Assembly (NCBI GenBank): GCA_003255025.1
Contig: QANY01003844.1
Location: forward strand, 434,001-498,000
Reading direction: 5' to 3'
Length of the DNA stretch: 64,000 bases
Source: Datisca glomerata
Lineage: Eukaryota > Streptophyta > Magnoliopsida > Cucurbitales > Datiscaceae
Shown: piece by piece, positions 34,862-47,846 of the stretch
Layout: the number at the start of each line of letters is the position of its first letter
Numbering within the stretch: the stretch's first letter is position 1
The notes under the pieces: generated by a model
The model's database searches: none
Told to the model about the DNA's origin: nothing
The model's input: the letters and a program-made list of their open reading frames with translations, nothing else
Program-made: the position numbers and the translations under genes

Positions 34862-35568
34862 ATAAATGGTATCAAAATGTTCATTAATATTTATATATTA
34901 AATACTGTGTGAGTTTTCTTGCATTATTCATAATATATTTGATATGTATGAATGAATAGATGGTTTTATTTTTTGAATGTATGCTTAAATAATGGATCAT
35001 TAATTGTATGGTGATTATTGGGTTAGGCTTTATTCTTTAATTTTTTCTTAGAGAAAGCCACGACTGTCAGAAATGATAGGGACAGATGGCTGCTGCAGCA
35101 AGGGGTGTCGTGGTTGTCAACCGCGGCAACAAGGATTGCAGGCCATGACCGCCAGTCTCTTGTAAGGTGAAAACCCAAGGATTTTCACCCTAGGGTTTAA
35201 CATGTTCATGGGCCAACCCAATTGGCCTGTGAACAGATGGACAAGCTGTGGGATCCGGCTCACAACTGAAAGTTATTTTTTAAAAAAAATTGGGGAAGGT
35301 TGTGAGCTTCGCCCACAATCGTAAAGGAAAAGGTGATGATTATTTAGTCTTACTTATGAACAATAAATCAGCCCAAAATGAAGGTTTCTTGTTCGATATG
35401 TTCTTTATCATCAATGTTTGATTACTACACCAAAGCATTATTTACAATTTAATTATTTTGACCAAAGTCAAAATATTAATAAAGTGTCCAGTGTCTTGAG
35501 ATGATGTTTACTTTCGATTGAATTTATTATTGTTATTTGAGATTTATGTGAGCTTGTAGGTTAGTTAA
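34862..35568 (+). other. Copia leader
   Basis: Primer site ATGGTATCAAAATG, then a non-coding leader with a GC-richer middle (35050-35240). No ORF of note before gag. Confidence 0.5.
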
Positions 35569-38500
35569 TTGTTCTCTATTAATTTAGTACTCAAGCTAAG
35601 CCAACATCAAGTAAATAATTGTATTAATGGCTCAAACTTCAAGTCCCATAAAGATAATTTATTGATAGTTCTTGGAGTTATGGATCTTGTATTGAGGACT
35701 GATTCTCCTTCACCTCCTATAGATAAGAGTACTTCTGATGAAAAGAATGAAATGAAAAGCTGGGAGAAATCTAATAGCATGTGTATGTTAATCATGAAAA
35801 AGGTCATTCCAGAAGCATTCAGGGGCACTATATTTGAAATGATAACCACTGCTAAGGATTTTCTTGCAAGTATTAAGAGGTTTGTCACAAACGAAAAGGA
35901 AGAAATTGGAACGCTCTTACCAGACCTAATTTCAATGAGGTATAAGGTAAAGGCGATATCAGGGCGTACATGATGTAAATATCTCATATTATTTCAAGGT
36001 TGATAGCACTTGCGCTTGAACTCTCTGAGGACTTACTTATGTATCTGGTTCTAGTATCCCTTTCGGCACAGTTTAACCAGTTCAAAGTGAGCTATAATTG
36101 TCATAAAAAGACTTGGTCTCTGAATGAGCTCATCTCACATTATGTCTAGGAAGAGGAAAGATTGGAACATGATAAGACAAAGAGTGCTTACCTAGCCTCT
36201 ACCTCTAAGGATAAGGGAAGGGGAAAGAAAAGGAAGAAGGATAAGGTTGTTGCGGATACAACACCACACAAGAAATAACAAAAAAAACGGTTGACTCGGA
36301 AGGTACTAGTTGTTGCTTTTGTGGAACTGAAGGGTGTAGGAAGAAACAATAGACCAATTATCATGCTTGGCGTGCTAAGAAATGTGTGCTTCTTAATTTA
36401 GTTTGTTCTGAGTTTAATTTAAGTTTGGTTCCTAAACACATGTGACGGATAGATTCTAGTGTAACAACTCACATCAGTGTGTCTACGCAGGGTTACTTGA
36501 CTTGTCGAAAGTCAAGTGATGTTGAAAGATACATCTACGTGGGCGATGGTAAGATAGTTGAGGTTGAAACAATAGGGAAATTTAGATCATTATTAAATAC
36601 TGGATTTTATTTAGATCTTGATGAAACTTTTATTGTACCGTCTTTTAGACGGAATTTGACTTATGTTTTTGCTTTGGACAAAGCTGGTTATGTTTGTTCT
36701 TTTAGAGATGAAAAAATTGGTTTATTTCATGCTTCAAACTTGGTTGGTTCCGATTTTTTTTATCAAGTCTCAATAATATTTATTTACTTGATACAATTGC
36801 TTCATTTAATGAACCATGCAATTAAATACATGAGTTACTTAAAGAAAATTAACCAGTGAGAATTCGGCTGCGTTATGGCACAAGAGATTAGGTCATATCT
36901 TCAAAATTCTCAGTCTCTTAGATTTCACAGATTTTGATGCTTGTATTAATTGTATAAAGGGTAAACAGACCGACAAAAGGAGATTTAAAACCAACATGAC
37001 TCAAGACGTCTTAGAACTTATATATAATTTTATTTGTGGGTCAATCCCTTTGGTTGCTTGGAATGGTCAACAATACTTTATAATGTTCATAGACGATTTT
37101 TATAGATATGGCTATATATATCTCATACATGAAAAGTCAGAGTCATTGGATGTGTTCAAAAAAATTTAAGGCTGAAAATGAAACATTACACTTAAGGACG
37201 TGGTGAGGAGTATGATTAATCATTCTACCTTATCACAATCACTCTGGGGTGAAGCATTTAAGGCTGCAGCGTATATTCTTAACAGAGTTTCAACTAAAGT
37301 GACTACCAAAATCTCATATAAGCTTTGGATTGGCAAGAAACCTAATCTAAAGCATTTGCGTATTTGGGGATATCCAGCTAAGGTAATGCCTTATATGCCT
37401 AATGAAAAGAATTGGACTTACGAACGGTGAGTTACTATTTGTTGGATAGTCTGAAAGATCCAGGGGTATAAGTTTTATGATGCCAGAACTAGGTCAATTT
37501 TTAGATGAGAAATGTCTGGTTCTTTGAGAATGTCGTGTTTGCGGGGGAGATGCGATTAAGGATTTTTTTCTTTCAAGAGGATTAAGTTGATATTCTCACA
37601 GGTTTTATTACATTGATAAGGGTCGCGTTCCTGACATTGCTCATGAAACAACATATCAAGAAAATATCACAGAACCTCCCATTAAAGAAATTGCCCCAAA
37701 AGAATAAACTCTAGCACCTCAAGAACCTATACCATTTAGGAGATCCACTAGGGAGAGGAGAAATGCAGTGCCGAATGATTACATTTTATTTCTCCAAGAA
37801 CATGAGGTAAACATTGGAGTGATGGAGGATGACACGATCAACTTTCGTCAAGTCATGGAAAGTTCTAACTCTTAAAAGTGAATCGATGCCATGAATGAGG
37901 AGATTAAGCCCATGAAGGACAATGACGTTTGTGATCTTGTCCCATTACCAGAAGGTGCGTAACTCATTGATTGCAAATGGTTTTTTAAGACCAAGAGGGT
38001 TTCAAAAGGTAATGTGGAAAGATACATGGCTCATCTTGTCGTAAAAGGCTTTACATAGAAAGAAGGTATCGACTATAAAGAGACTTTCTCTTCAGTTTCT
38101 TCAAAAGACTCTTTGAAGATTATGATAGCATTGGTGGTGCATTTCAATATTAAGTTACATCATATAGATGTGAAGATGACGTTTCTCAATGGTAATATTG
38201 AAGAGACGATTTTATGGTGCAACCAGAAAATTTTGTGTCGAGAGACCCAATGAATATGGTTTGCAAACTTAAAAAATCCATCTATAAAATCAAGCAAACA
38301 TCTCGACAATGATATTTCAAGTTTCATCAAGTAATCATCTTGTTTGGTTTTGAGATGAATTTGATCAATGATTGTATATACCATAAGTTTTGTGGGAGCA
38401 AGCATATTTTTTTAGTTTTATATGTGGAGCACATTTTGCTTGCCAGCAACGATATAGGCTTATGGACGACACTAAGAGATTTCTAGCTAAGAATTTTAAA

Positions 38501-39235
38501 ATGAAAGATCTTGGTGACGCCTCTTTTACATTAGGGACCTAAATATATCGAGATCATTCTCGGAGTATTCTTAGATTATCATAAAATATCTAATGTATCC
38601 TTAGGTTTGTACGCATTTGGATATTGCGTACGTGACTGGGATGTTGGGTAGATATTTAAGCAATCCAAGCGTAGACCATTGAAAGTGACTAAATGGGTCT
38701 TGCGGTACTTACGGAGAATAAAAGACTACAAGATTACGTATCGGAGATTAGATCAGATTGAGATAATTGGATAGACTGACTCTGATTTTACTGGATGTCA
38801 AGATAATATGAAACCTACGTCAGGCTATATTTTATATTAGCTGGAGGTGTTGTCTCCTAGAAGAGTGCTAAAAATTACTTATAGCCTCATCTACCGTGGC
38901 ATATGGCTAAAGAATATCCTCATTAAATATGGCTAAAGAATCTTGTCACAGGGTTGCGCATAATGGACAGTATTGAGAGACCACTTAAGTTATTTAGTGA
39001 CAATAAGTCAGTAGTTCTGCATTCCAATAATAACAGGAGTTCGAAAAAGTTGAAGTATATAAACATCACGTTCATGATTGTTATGGAGAGAGTTCAGAGT
39101 GAACAGTTGTCTATAGAGCCTGTCGAAACAAACTCCATTTGCGAATCCGCTTACTAAGGGATTGCCACCCAAATAGTTTCATGAGCATACTATGCTTATG
39201 GGTGTCACATCGGTTGATGATATTCAGTTTTAGTG
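35569..39235 (+). pseudogene. Ty1-copia gag-pol polyprotein, decayed
   Basis: Gag: NGSNFKSHKDNLLIVLGVMD, MCMLIMKKVIPEAFRGT, AEIGTLL-like block, then a Lys-rich stretch and a knuckle CCFCGTEGCRKKQ whose His and last Cys are lost. Protease DSSVTTHIS (usual DSGA). Then GERYIYVGDGK-like, ALWHKRLGHIF (GAG-pre-integrase), CINCIKGKQTDKRRFK, integrase WNGQQYFIMFIDDFYRYGYI, a deletion near 37170, and VRSMINHSTLSQSLWGEAFK. RT: LIDCKWFFKTKRVSKGNVER, LHHIDVKMTFLNGN, LKKSIYKIKQTSRQ. RNase H: TDSDFTGCQDNMKPTSGY, and the end NPLTKGLPPK. PPT AGTGGGAG at about 39232. Many stops and frameshifts. Confidence 0.88.
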
Positions 39236-39375
39236 GGAGTTTGTATTTTTAGATGCTTTTTTTTATGGACATACTTTCAGTTATTTTGGTTTATAGATAT
39301 TTTGAAATAATTTCTACAGAAATAAAGTTTTGGTTTATTCACACTCTAATTCCAGTACGGTTCTAACTCTTTCAT

Positions 39376-40200
39376 GTGTAGGGGATAGACTTAGCCATTC
39401 CCACCTTCATTTAGGAACTTGTACATTCTAGTGGTTGTGGACTATGTCTTTAAATGGTCAAATTCATTCATAAAAGTATCTTTACAATATTCAAAACTCC
39501 AAGAGCCATCATAAGTGATGAAGGGACACATTTCTACAACAGGTTGTTTGCTACAGCATATCACCCACAAACAAGTGGGCAAGTGGAGTTATCTAATAGA
39601 GAAATAAAGAGAATTCTGGAGAACTTAGTCAATCCCAACAGGAAAGATTGGTCTATAAGAATGGATGATATATTATGGGCACACATAACTACCTACAAGA
39701 CTCATTTGGGAATGTCTCCCTAGAGGTTATTCTTTGGCAAGGCATGTTATTTACGTTTAGAGCTACATGATAAAGATTTTGGGGTTGTTTAGAAGCTAAA
39801 TATGGACTTGCAAGCAGTAGGAGAAAACAGAGCATTACAGTTGAATGAACTAGATGAATTTAGGTTATTCTCTTATGAGAGTGCAAGGTTTTACAAAGAA
39901 AAGACTAAAAAGTTACATGACAAAAGGATTTCGCATCGAGAGTTAAAACCAGGGACCTAGATTTTGTTATTCAACTCAAGACTTAGTTTATTTCCTGAAG
40001 AATTAAATCAAGATGGTCTGGTCCATTCAAATTGCTCAAAGTCTATCCATATGAAGTTTTGGACTTGTTGGATTAGAAAATCGGGAGAAAGTTTAAAGTT
40101 AATGGGCAAAGAGTGAAGCACTACTAGAGCAATGAGGTGGATAGAAGGAAGACCTTAATCCAACTTAGTGATCCATGAAGAACAAGTCGAAGTCAGGCTG
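39376..40200 (+). pseudogene. Ty3-gypsy integrase C-terminal half, Athila-like
   Basis: Blocks: [20 protein letters not shown] (second catalytic Asp), [20 protein letters not shown] (Glu), [69 protein letters not shown] with EFRLFSYESARFYKEKTKK, and HDKRISHRELKPG. Between FYNR and LFATAYHP about 15 residues are missing, so the catalytic spacing is wrong. It starts abruptly, 140 bp after the copia PPT. Confidence 0.88.
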
Positions 40201-40914
40201 AATACTTAAAAACAAGCACTAATGGGAGGCAGCCTAAGGACTTTTCATTTCATTCTTGTTAATTTAGTTTTACTTTAATTTTTCTTTGTCTATAATAGGT
40301 TAGAATATTTCATTCAAGGAAAAACTATCTCTCCTTTAATCTTTATTCATATCATAATTGAAGAATATTCCTCATTTTAGTAAAATATCCTCATTAAATA
40401 TCTCTTTTAATTGCAGTACCCTATGCTAAGAAGAGTGTGTACGATTTGTTTATAGGGAAGTATTATAAGGGGTCCATCATGTGGACAGATGACAACTAGA
40501 GAAAGGCGTATAGATTTGTTGATTGCTGCAGCGCCTGAAAAAGGAAGCTATAGCACACAATGCCAGCTCAGTTAAATTGTTCTCCAATATTCGCACTAAA
40601 ATCAGAAAACCACTGAAATTTCACGAAAATTAAAATCTCCCCCGCAAAATATCTTCGCCTTGAATTTTCTTAGATATTTTTATAGATTTAATGATGGAGA
40701 GTTACACGTGTCGTGACAGGAAGAGATTTCTTCAGGTTTGAATTTGGACTCCTTTTACAACTTTCCCTACGCAAACCTTTCAAATTCGAAACCTTTTTTC
40801 TTGTCCTATAAGCCTTCGTGTGAAGCCCACTTTTCTCCAAAACCTTGAACTCCATTTTGTCTAGATCTCATCCTTTTGTAGAAGAAAAAGACAATGAGCA
40901 AAAAATAAAGTAAA
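40201..40914 (+). other. Gypsy spacer after integrase
   Basis: AAAACAAGCACTAATGGGAG (40209) is the post-integrase block seen in plant Athila/Tat elements. No ORF. Confidence 0.6.
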
Positions 40915-42240
40915 GGTCATCCCAAAAGGTTCATAACCTTTGAAAAGTTCTACAACCAAGAGGCTGAAAAGCGGTAGGATGGGGAGATACACATGAAAAA
41001 GTTTGATGAGGAAAAAGGCTTTATGATTGATAAAAAGATATTGCTGTAAATATAAGGTAGAGAGGATGGGAGAGGCTATGCGCGCACTTAGACATCATCG
41101 TTGCCCCTAGTAAAGTTTTATGTAAACCTTTTAAACCCTCAATGGACAGTTGCTTCATTGAGTGGTACTCTTTTTGCTTTTACTTCTAAAGAAATCAATT
41201 CTGTTTTTAACTTAGAATATGTGGATGATGAGTACAATGTCCTAGTAGAGGAAGTAAATGAGGCTAAACTTAATGAAATACTTAAGGAATTAACTGCGTC
41301 GGGCATTGAATGGCATATCATTTCTGTTGAAGGAGCCAAAGCGTGCCTTAGGTCAGCATTAAAGCCTAGGGCTAAAGTTTGGTATCACTTTGATCATACT
41401 TTAATCATGCCCACCACTCATATAAAAGGAGTTACATAAGACTTTCTGGTAAAACTATCAATGTAAGTGGCATAATCTATAAAGAAATGGGCATATGTGC
41501 TGGCAAGAAGATATGATGTTTATGCTTTCCATGTTTAATAACTAATTGGCTCTCATTAATCTGGTCCCTTATTTGAGTTCTAAGGAAAAACTCATAAACC
41601 ATGGAGCTAATACCCTTCCAAATACACAAGTACAAAGGGCAATGTAGCCACCGCGAACATTAATCTCATGTTGTGTACCCTCTATGACAAGATGAAGCAT
41701 AAAGTGGTCAAGCAAGGAAAGGCATGGCAACTGATACAAGAGCTTGAGCATCAAACGAGAGCATATTGAGTGTGTACACAAGCCAAAGATTGCGCGATGC
41801 AGAAGAGCCTGTAGAAAAATTTCACCAAACCTACCTGGACCTTACCTCGATTTCCAGAGGTCATTCTTCAACCCTAGAAGGCTTAAGAAAAAGAGGCAGA
41901 TGAGGCAAAACAGGCAGAGAAATATGAACAAGATAAGTTGGGTAAGGAAGAGGCTGATGAAGACCAGCAAGATGAGGTTGAAGAAAAGGCTTAAATAGAG
42001 GAAGAAGTTGAGGCTGAAGAGAAGGAAAAAGAGGAAGTTGAAAGCGAGGGAGATCAAGGTGAATTGGAAGTGGAAAATGATGAAAATGAAGTTGAAGGAG
42101 AGGAAGAGAATGAAGATAAGGTAAAGTAAAGAGGAAGTAGCACCCATGCCATCACCAAAGAAAGGGAAAGACAAAGGAAAAAGAAAGTTGTTGACCCTAA
42201 ATCCCAAGAAGAAACAACTAGAAAAAAAAAGAATCACCTA
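40915..42240 (+). pseudogene. Extra ORF of the gypsy element, similar to 'putative plant transposon protein'
   Basis: Begins near RFITFEKFYNQEAEKR (about 40927) with an N-terminus before the 41101-41439 open stretch. The core reads PLVKFYVNLLNPQWTVASLS, INSVFNLEYVDDEY, SALKPRAKVWYHFDHTLIMP then TTHIKGVT. This order (REFYANL..P; INAIFGL; ALKP.AKVWYHF; LMPTTH) is typical of the plant domain annotated as putative plant transposon protein (PF20167-like) that often travels with Athila-type elements. The C-terminal part (41990-42120) is a Glu/Lys-rich acidic run. Position is downstream of integrase, where some gypsy elements carry an additional gene. Function unknown. Stops at several places. Confidence 0.65.
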
Positions 42241-43148
42241 AAATGGCTAAGTCAAAAGGAAAATCAATTGATAAAAAGAAAGAATTGGTAGCATTTGGCT
42301 CTACTGTAGTGCCAAGAAAAAGATGAAGACATTTGAAAAAGAGCAATCCATTGAGGATGAGATGCAAGCAAAAATCTAACTTGCGGAACAAACACACATT
42401 GATTCTCGTTATTCAACTGTTCACCATAGCATAAAAGGGGAGAGATAAGCTCCTCTGTTTTAGGCTACTAAGTAATTGGGTACCTTCATCACCAATGTTG
42501 TCATTCATGTCAAAAGGAAGCCAAAGGCTTGAGCTTACTATAGTAATAAAAGTAATAGCAATCAAAAGAAATAGAAGCCTTGTTTATTATATTGTTGAGT
42601 AATAGGGTATCTTCACCATGGGTGTTGACTATTCGCGTAAAAATGCAGTATAACGTAAAATGTATTCTAATCTTTTAAAAAGAACAAAGAGAAAAGGGAG
42701 CCAAATCAATAAAATGTTGCAGCTTAGTATTTGGAATTCCCTTACTCATCATGTAATTACTTATCCCTTTTGGATTGTAATCTTCTCGATGCATGTTGTT
42801 TCTTACTGAGATAGGTTGTCTAGTTAGAGTGCACAGGTTAAGTCAATGATCTTGGTTTAAAGTGTCTTAAGCATTCTAAATAAGCATCTCTAACTTTTAG
42901 CACGCACACACACTGAAGGGAATTAGGATAACTTCTTAATTTAGTAAGTTGAGAATGGTAATGTTATGATCATTTGTGCATTTAAATGTTGAGCAGGTTG
43001 GCCAGTGGGTTTAGACTTCTAACTTGCATTGAGAAGCAAAATTGGTTAAGTTTGGGGTTGGTAGTGTGTCTAGTTCAATTTCTTTTGAGTTAGCTTTTGT
43101 GTAGGTCATCATCACTTGAGGACGAGTAATGCTTTAAGTTTGGTGGTG
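42241..43148 (+). other. Gypsy 3' non-coding domain and polypurine tract
   Basis: Non-coding. It ends in ACTTGAGGACGAGTAATGC, TTTAAGTTTGGTGGTG (43115-43148), the block that precedes the 3' LTR in this type of element. Confidence 0.6.
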
Positions 43149-43750
43149 TGATAACTCTAGGATGTTAGAGTTATCATTGCATTTCCATATCTTAATCATT
43201 GCTTATCTTAGGGTGGTATAATACTTTATAGTTTAGTTTTAGTCATTTCTTTGTAGCTAGCTTTTTGTTTAGTTTAGCTGCCTTGCTAGCATTTTAAGTA
43301 ATTTTGAGCAGTTCTATGCATAAGTGGTGCTTCTTTGCAGGATCCCTTAGAATCTTGATGGCTAGGTTTGGAGTTGATAATCACAAGGATGGATGTGCTT
43401 TTGAGCTAAGGTTAATTCTATTAGGATTTTATAGCAACAAGAACAAATTTAATAAGAACAATAATGGATAGAGGACTTAACCATGCTAGCTCTCATTATC
43501 ATTGAATACACCATTAATATCAAACTTAATCTTATACTCAGCAAGTTTCACTTTAAACTATTTCACTTAGCATTATTATTTCCATTTTCAATCTTGAACA
43601 AATTGAACTTAATCAATGTTGTTACTCTAGTTTTCAATTAGACTTCATTTGATCTATTTATTGCATATTTCTCATTAGCCATGTGGATATCGACACTTAG
43701 TTATCGCTTTATTATTTGTTAATGATACGTGCACTTGCGTATACATATCA
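43149..43750 (+). repeat. 3' LTR of the gypsy element
   Basis: 602 bp, TGATAACTCTAGG...CATATCA, with perfect 5-bp terminal inverted repeats (TGATA/TATCA), directly after the polypurine tract. A copia RT fragment in the same orientation follows at once. Confidence 0.75.
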
Positions 43751-43758
43751 CACAATAA

Positions 43759-44599
43759 TCACTCAAGTACTTTCTTGGCTCTGAAGCCAGTAGAACATCA
43801 ACTGGTCTCACTCTTACTCAAACTAAGTATGCCAAGGACCTTCTTCAAAGATTCAACATGGCAGAGTCCAAACATACTCCTACTCTAATGTGCCCTTCAA
43901 CTAAACCTAGCTGTCATGAGACTCTCCTACCTAACTCTTCTATTTACATGAGTTTAATTGGTTCACTATAGTACCAAACCATGACCAGGCCTGACTTGTA
44001 CTTTGTTATTAATAAACTTAGCCAGTACATGTTTGCACCAATAGTTCATTGGGTAGCTTGTAAAAGACTTCTTTGACATATTTAAGGCACTCTTCACTAT
44101 GGACTCCATTTTACTCCAATTGAAAGACTATCCTTACATTGTTATTCTGATGGGAGGTCTCTTGATGATCACAAGTCCACAAGTGAGTATTGTGTTTTCT
44201 TGAGAAATAATCTTCTCAGTTGGAGTTCTAAGAAGTAAAGTGTTGTTACACATTCTAGTACTGAATCAGAATATCATGCCTTAGCTTTTGCAGGAACTGA
44301 TATCATTTGGATTATCTCTCTGTTTAAGGAACATAGTTTACCTCTAGTTGAAACTTCCATTCTCTAGTGTGATAACACTATCTTGCAAGCAACTCAGTAT
44401 TTCACTCTTGGACAAAACACATTGAGATTTATGTGCATTTTATTCGAGACAAAGTATTGTCTAAGGCTATTGATGTTAAATACACTCCTTGCTCCTCTCA
44501 AACTACTGATATCCTCACGAAGCCACTTGCTCCAGCTCACTTCACTGACCTTTGTTCCAAGCTTCATGCCATTCCAATGACATCTCACTTGGGGGGTAT
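43759..44599 (+). pseudogene. Ty1-copia RT C-terminus and RNase H
   Basis: From [80 protein letters not shown] (RNase H, first Asp), LLSWSSKK.SVVTHSSTESE with YHALAFAGTDIIW, CDNTILQATQ, then in another frame TPCSSQTTDILTKPLAPAHF. It ends with a polypurine tract (CTTGGGGGG, 44589) and the LTR. The 5' part is missing at the gypsy LTR. A few stops. Confidence 0.87.
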
Positions 44600-45000
44600 T
44601 GAAGCGCACAGTTGCACTCTTACTAACCCATGCAAAAGTTCACGTAAGTGTGCATGGCACACTCTGTCATCATGAAGCTGATCGTAAGAGGACACTTAGG
44701 TATAAGCTTGTCACTACCTATAAGAAACCCATGTCAGCAAAGAATCTTCCCCAACTCACCTCATGTAACTCGAGCTTCTTCAACAGAAATCCAGAAATGC
44801 AATGATTGGCTAATTCCAAATCTTGCTTAGTCAATCATTGCACAAAGCATCTTTTCTCTTTCTTCTAATTTGTCCTCTGGTATAACTAATTATATTCCTT
44901 CTCCTTATCTGTAATAAGAATCCTATTACAGAGCTAACTTTCTCAATTTTGTATAAGACATTTTTACCAATAATTATCGATATCATCAGCAGTGAATTCA
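44600..45000 (+). repeat. 3' LTR of the copia element
   Basis: About 401 bp from TGAAGCGCACAG (after the G tract) to GTGAATTCA, giving 4-bp terminal inverted repeats TGAA/TTCA. An alternative end is ATCATCA at 44988. A short inverted pair TAATAAGAATCCTATTA is at 44911-44927. Confidence 0.55.
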
Positions 45001-45059
45001 AGGCTAATTTCTTAAGTTTTTATTGAGTACAAGTACGTCAAACTTTCCTTTCTCATGAA

Positions 45060-45700
45060 GAATTAGTCAGAGTGTAGGTGCAGAGAAAGGGAGGATGATC
45101 AAGACATCAACCGCTAGAAAGTAGAGTTGGTCGAACTGATCAAGAACCTATTTATTAGGGTCGCAAGCCTAAATACAAAGGACAAGGGTAAGAGTCAGAC
45201 TTCGACTGCGGTCGTCAAGGGCTTTACCCAATTTCCATTCATCACAAACATCACTTCTTAGTCAGGTCCATAGAGGTTCACGCTCCTAAAGTTCGAGATG
45301 TTTGATGGTACCCCATACCCAATAGATCATATCGTCTTATATAAACTGACAAAGTTAGGGGTTTGTATTCTACGAAAAAATCATGAGATAATGCTACATC
45401 AAGTGATTGCATCTAGCCTGAAGGTGCTGCTATAACATGATGTAGAAGTGACTCCCAACTTGCTACAACTTTCATCGACCATTTCGAAAGGAGCAAGATA
45501 AAAAAGCTCATTCTATCTTCATGATTGTCCAAGTAAATGGAGATTCATTGATGGAATATATCAGGTGTTTTAATAATGAGAAGATTGGTATTATATGTTG
45601 CAATGAGCCCATGGTCGGGACTGTATTCCAAATAGTTCTTAGAAGGAACTAATGCGTACCAGTACTATCGCTGTAAGAGCCTGAAGATCTTATCTGAAAG
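45060..45700 (+). pseudogene. Gypsy (Tat-type) gag fragment
   Basis: PFITNITS then LLKFEMFDGTPYPIDHIVLY and KLTKLGVCILRKNHEIMLHQ (the SYDG..DPLDHL...Y block), VTPNLLQLSSTISKGAR, and in another frame IFMIVQVNGDSLMEYIRCFN with NEKIG (the L..I.Q...ESLR.Y..RFN block). Stops throughout. It follows the copia LTR with no intergenic host sequence recognised. Confidence 0.65.
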
Positions 45701-45839
45701 CTTATTTAAGGCTTACAAAAATCATGGAGGCGAGGTCAAAAGGAAAGGGCAACATGTAGGTAAATATCATGCAGAGCATCATGTCTAAGCTCTTCCTTCT
45801 GGTGATCATGGTCTCGCTCAACCTCTTTCTCCTTTCTCA

Positions 45840-46333
45840 TTCATTTTGAGATATCGACTTCTGCGGGTCACTGGGGAGAACTGCCAGAGCGAGAATGGCG
45901 AGAGCTAAAATGATGAAACTACCCCTCTCGTCTTGGGCTCATTCCTTTCTAGAGCGGGGGTCATTCTCCTAGTGATCATGTATGGGAGTTAGCTCTCGGG
46001 AAAGGTTGATCCATGCTGGATGGTCCCTCTAGGAATGTGGCTCTAGTGATGGTGTGAACTCTCCGTAGATCTGGCTTTGATTTTGGTAATCGCCGTAGAC
46101 ATGGCTGCATCCTCGGCGACATGACTAGGTCATGGCCTATGATGTGCGCGTTCAACATTTTGCCGCTTAATTTTAGAACTTTCCTTGGCCATGCTTTCCA
46201 TCTTTTCCAATATCAACGACATAGTGGGATTAACAGCTGGCCTTGTATTTTCAATCTTATGTGTTTTGTGCGTGCTCGTCTCAAATGGTGAAAGCTTAAA
46301 AACATGGAAGATGAATATAATGATAATAAACAT
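45840..46333 (-). pseudogene. Gypsy gag N-terminal region, opposite orientation
   Basis: Minus strand: NPTMSLILEKMESMAKESSK then IKRQNVE (46240-46150), RVHTITRATFLEGPSSMDQP (46060-46000), and an Arg/Ser-rich stretch further down. This resembles the coiled N-terminus of Tat-type gag. It faces the plus-strand gag at 45060-45700. Weak, since it rests on low-complexity sequence. Confidence 0.4.
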
Positions 46334-47846
46334 TTCTCACAGAGGACATCACACTTTGGATGTGTTGATTATCACGTCCCATATCTATACCAATTGTCGA
46401 TAGAAGTTATTATATGTTTCTTTATTAGAAATTCTAGTATATAGGTCATTTTGTGGTGATAAGTTATCAACTGGCCTAGAAATAGTAATAAATAAATTAT
46501 TCTTTTTAAGTTAGTGTGATTTAGAAAATTTATAGTTTTCTATAATGTCTTTATCTTATCCATTATCAGTTGATTTTTTTTAAATTAAAGGTGGAATCAG
46601 TGCATACCCCATGGATTTAGGGATTTTTAATGAAGATTTGTAGTATTATTGATATGGCAGTTTTTATACTCAGTGTAGTATGAAAATTGTAATTCAATGT
46701 ATTTTCAAACTCTCTCCCATTCTTTTATTCTTTTGCCCTTTTTTCTCCTTGTAGTTTTGACCGTTTAACGCAAACCACACACATGCATAACAAATCTTCT
46801 TAATACAGTCAGAAACCAACCCAAAAATAATGACGTCAAACTTCATCATTAATTCAAAACACCACGAACTCAAATTACAATGTTCGTAATAAAACTCATA
46901 CTGAGTTTACATCACTAACTCAAAAACCATCATCAAAATCTAAGCTTAATATAAGATTATTTCTAATACTCATTTGATTTAACCTCATGTTTAAGAACTC
47001 AAAAAAAAACGCATGCATCAAAAAGTTACAAAATATAAAAATAAAACGCCAAAATAACTTACATCGTTTGCGTCAATTCCCCTGAGCATGGTTGTGTCCT
47101 CGTTGGGAGAGATTATTGTGTTATGATTTCCACTATATTAACATTATGTTAAGAGTTGAAAAAATTGAAATCCAAAGTGAATTAGCCGTTAATAGCCACC
47201 GCCATCAACTTCTATCCTTTTCGCCGTGGTTTGCATCAGTAAAGATGGTCATGAAATTTTGACTACTCATTAAATGACTTTATCTTTGCCACATTGTTGT
47301 GATTTAGGATGAATGTTGATTTAGATTAGGTGATGGTGTGATTTTGAGGGAGTGATTGTAGGGATTTGATTTTGCTTTTAAGGATTTAAGTGAAAAAATG
47401 TGCCGAAAGAATTTGATTTTTAGTTTTGGGTATCTGAATTTTCAAGGAAGCAGTTGGGTAACAGTACGGGATATTATTGACATTTTGAAAATTTTATTAA
47501 CAGTTGGTTTAGTTTTGGACTATTTTTGCCATGTTTTATTGATTGGGCCATTTTTTAACTTACCTTGCATTATATAGGCTAGTCATGTTATTTTCCTTTA
47601 GTAATCTTAATAAATAGTTAATTTTTCAAAAAATCATAAATAATGGTCACAAATATAAAAATATAAAAAATAATCTCTAGACTAGATTTTCAAGAAAAAC
47701 AGACTCTCACGCAGAGAGAGATTCTGGCACGCGCGCACACCAGTGCCTAGATTTAGTCAGTTTATATAATATGTACAATATATATTTTATATAATATATA
47801 CAAAACTTCGCCCGTGCATGGAGCAAGTGCTATTTAATTATGGGTA
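46334..47846. other. Intergenic, nothing recognised
   Basis: No domain, LTR end or array found on either strand. A (TATATAA)-rich patch lies at 47760-47810. Confidence 0.5.

Noticed and set aside
35607..35987. 126-codon minus-strand open frame
   Set aside because: Shadow of copia gag, whose plus-strand reading has clear family motifs.
41842..42237. 131-codon minus-strand open frame rich in Phe, Leu and Ile
   Set aside because: Antisense of the Glu/Lys-rich tail of the gypsy extra ORF; low complexity makes long shadows.
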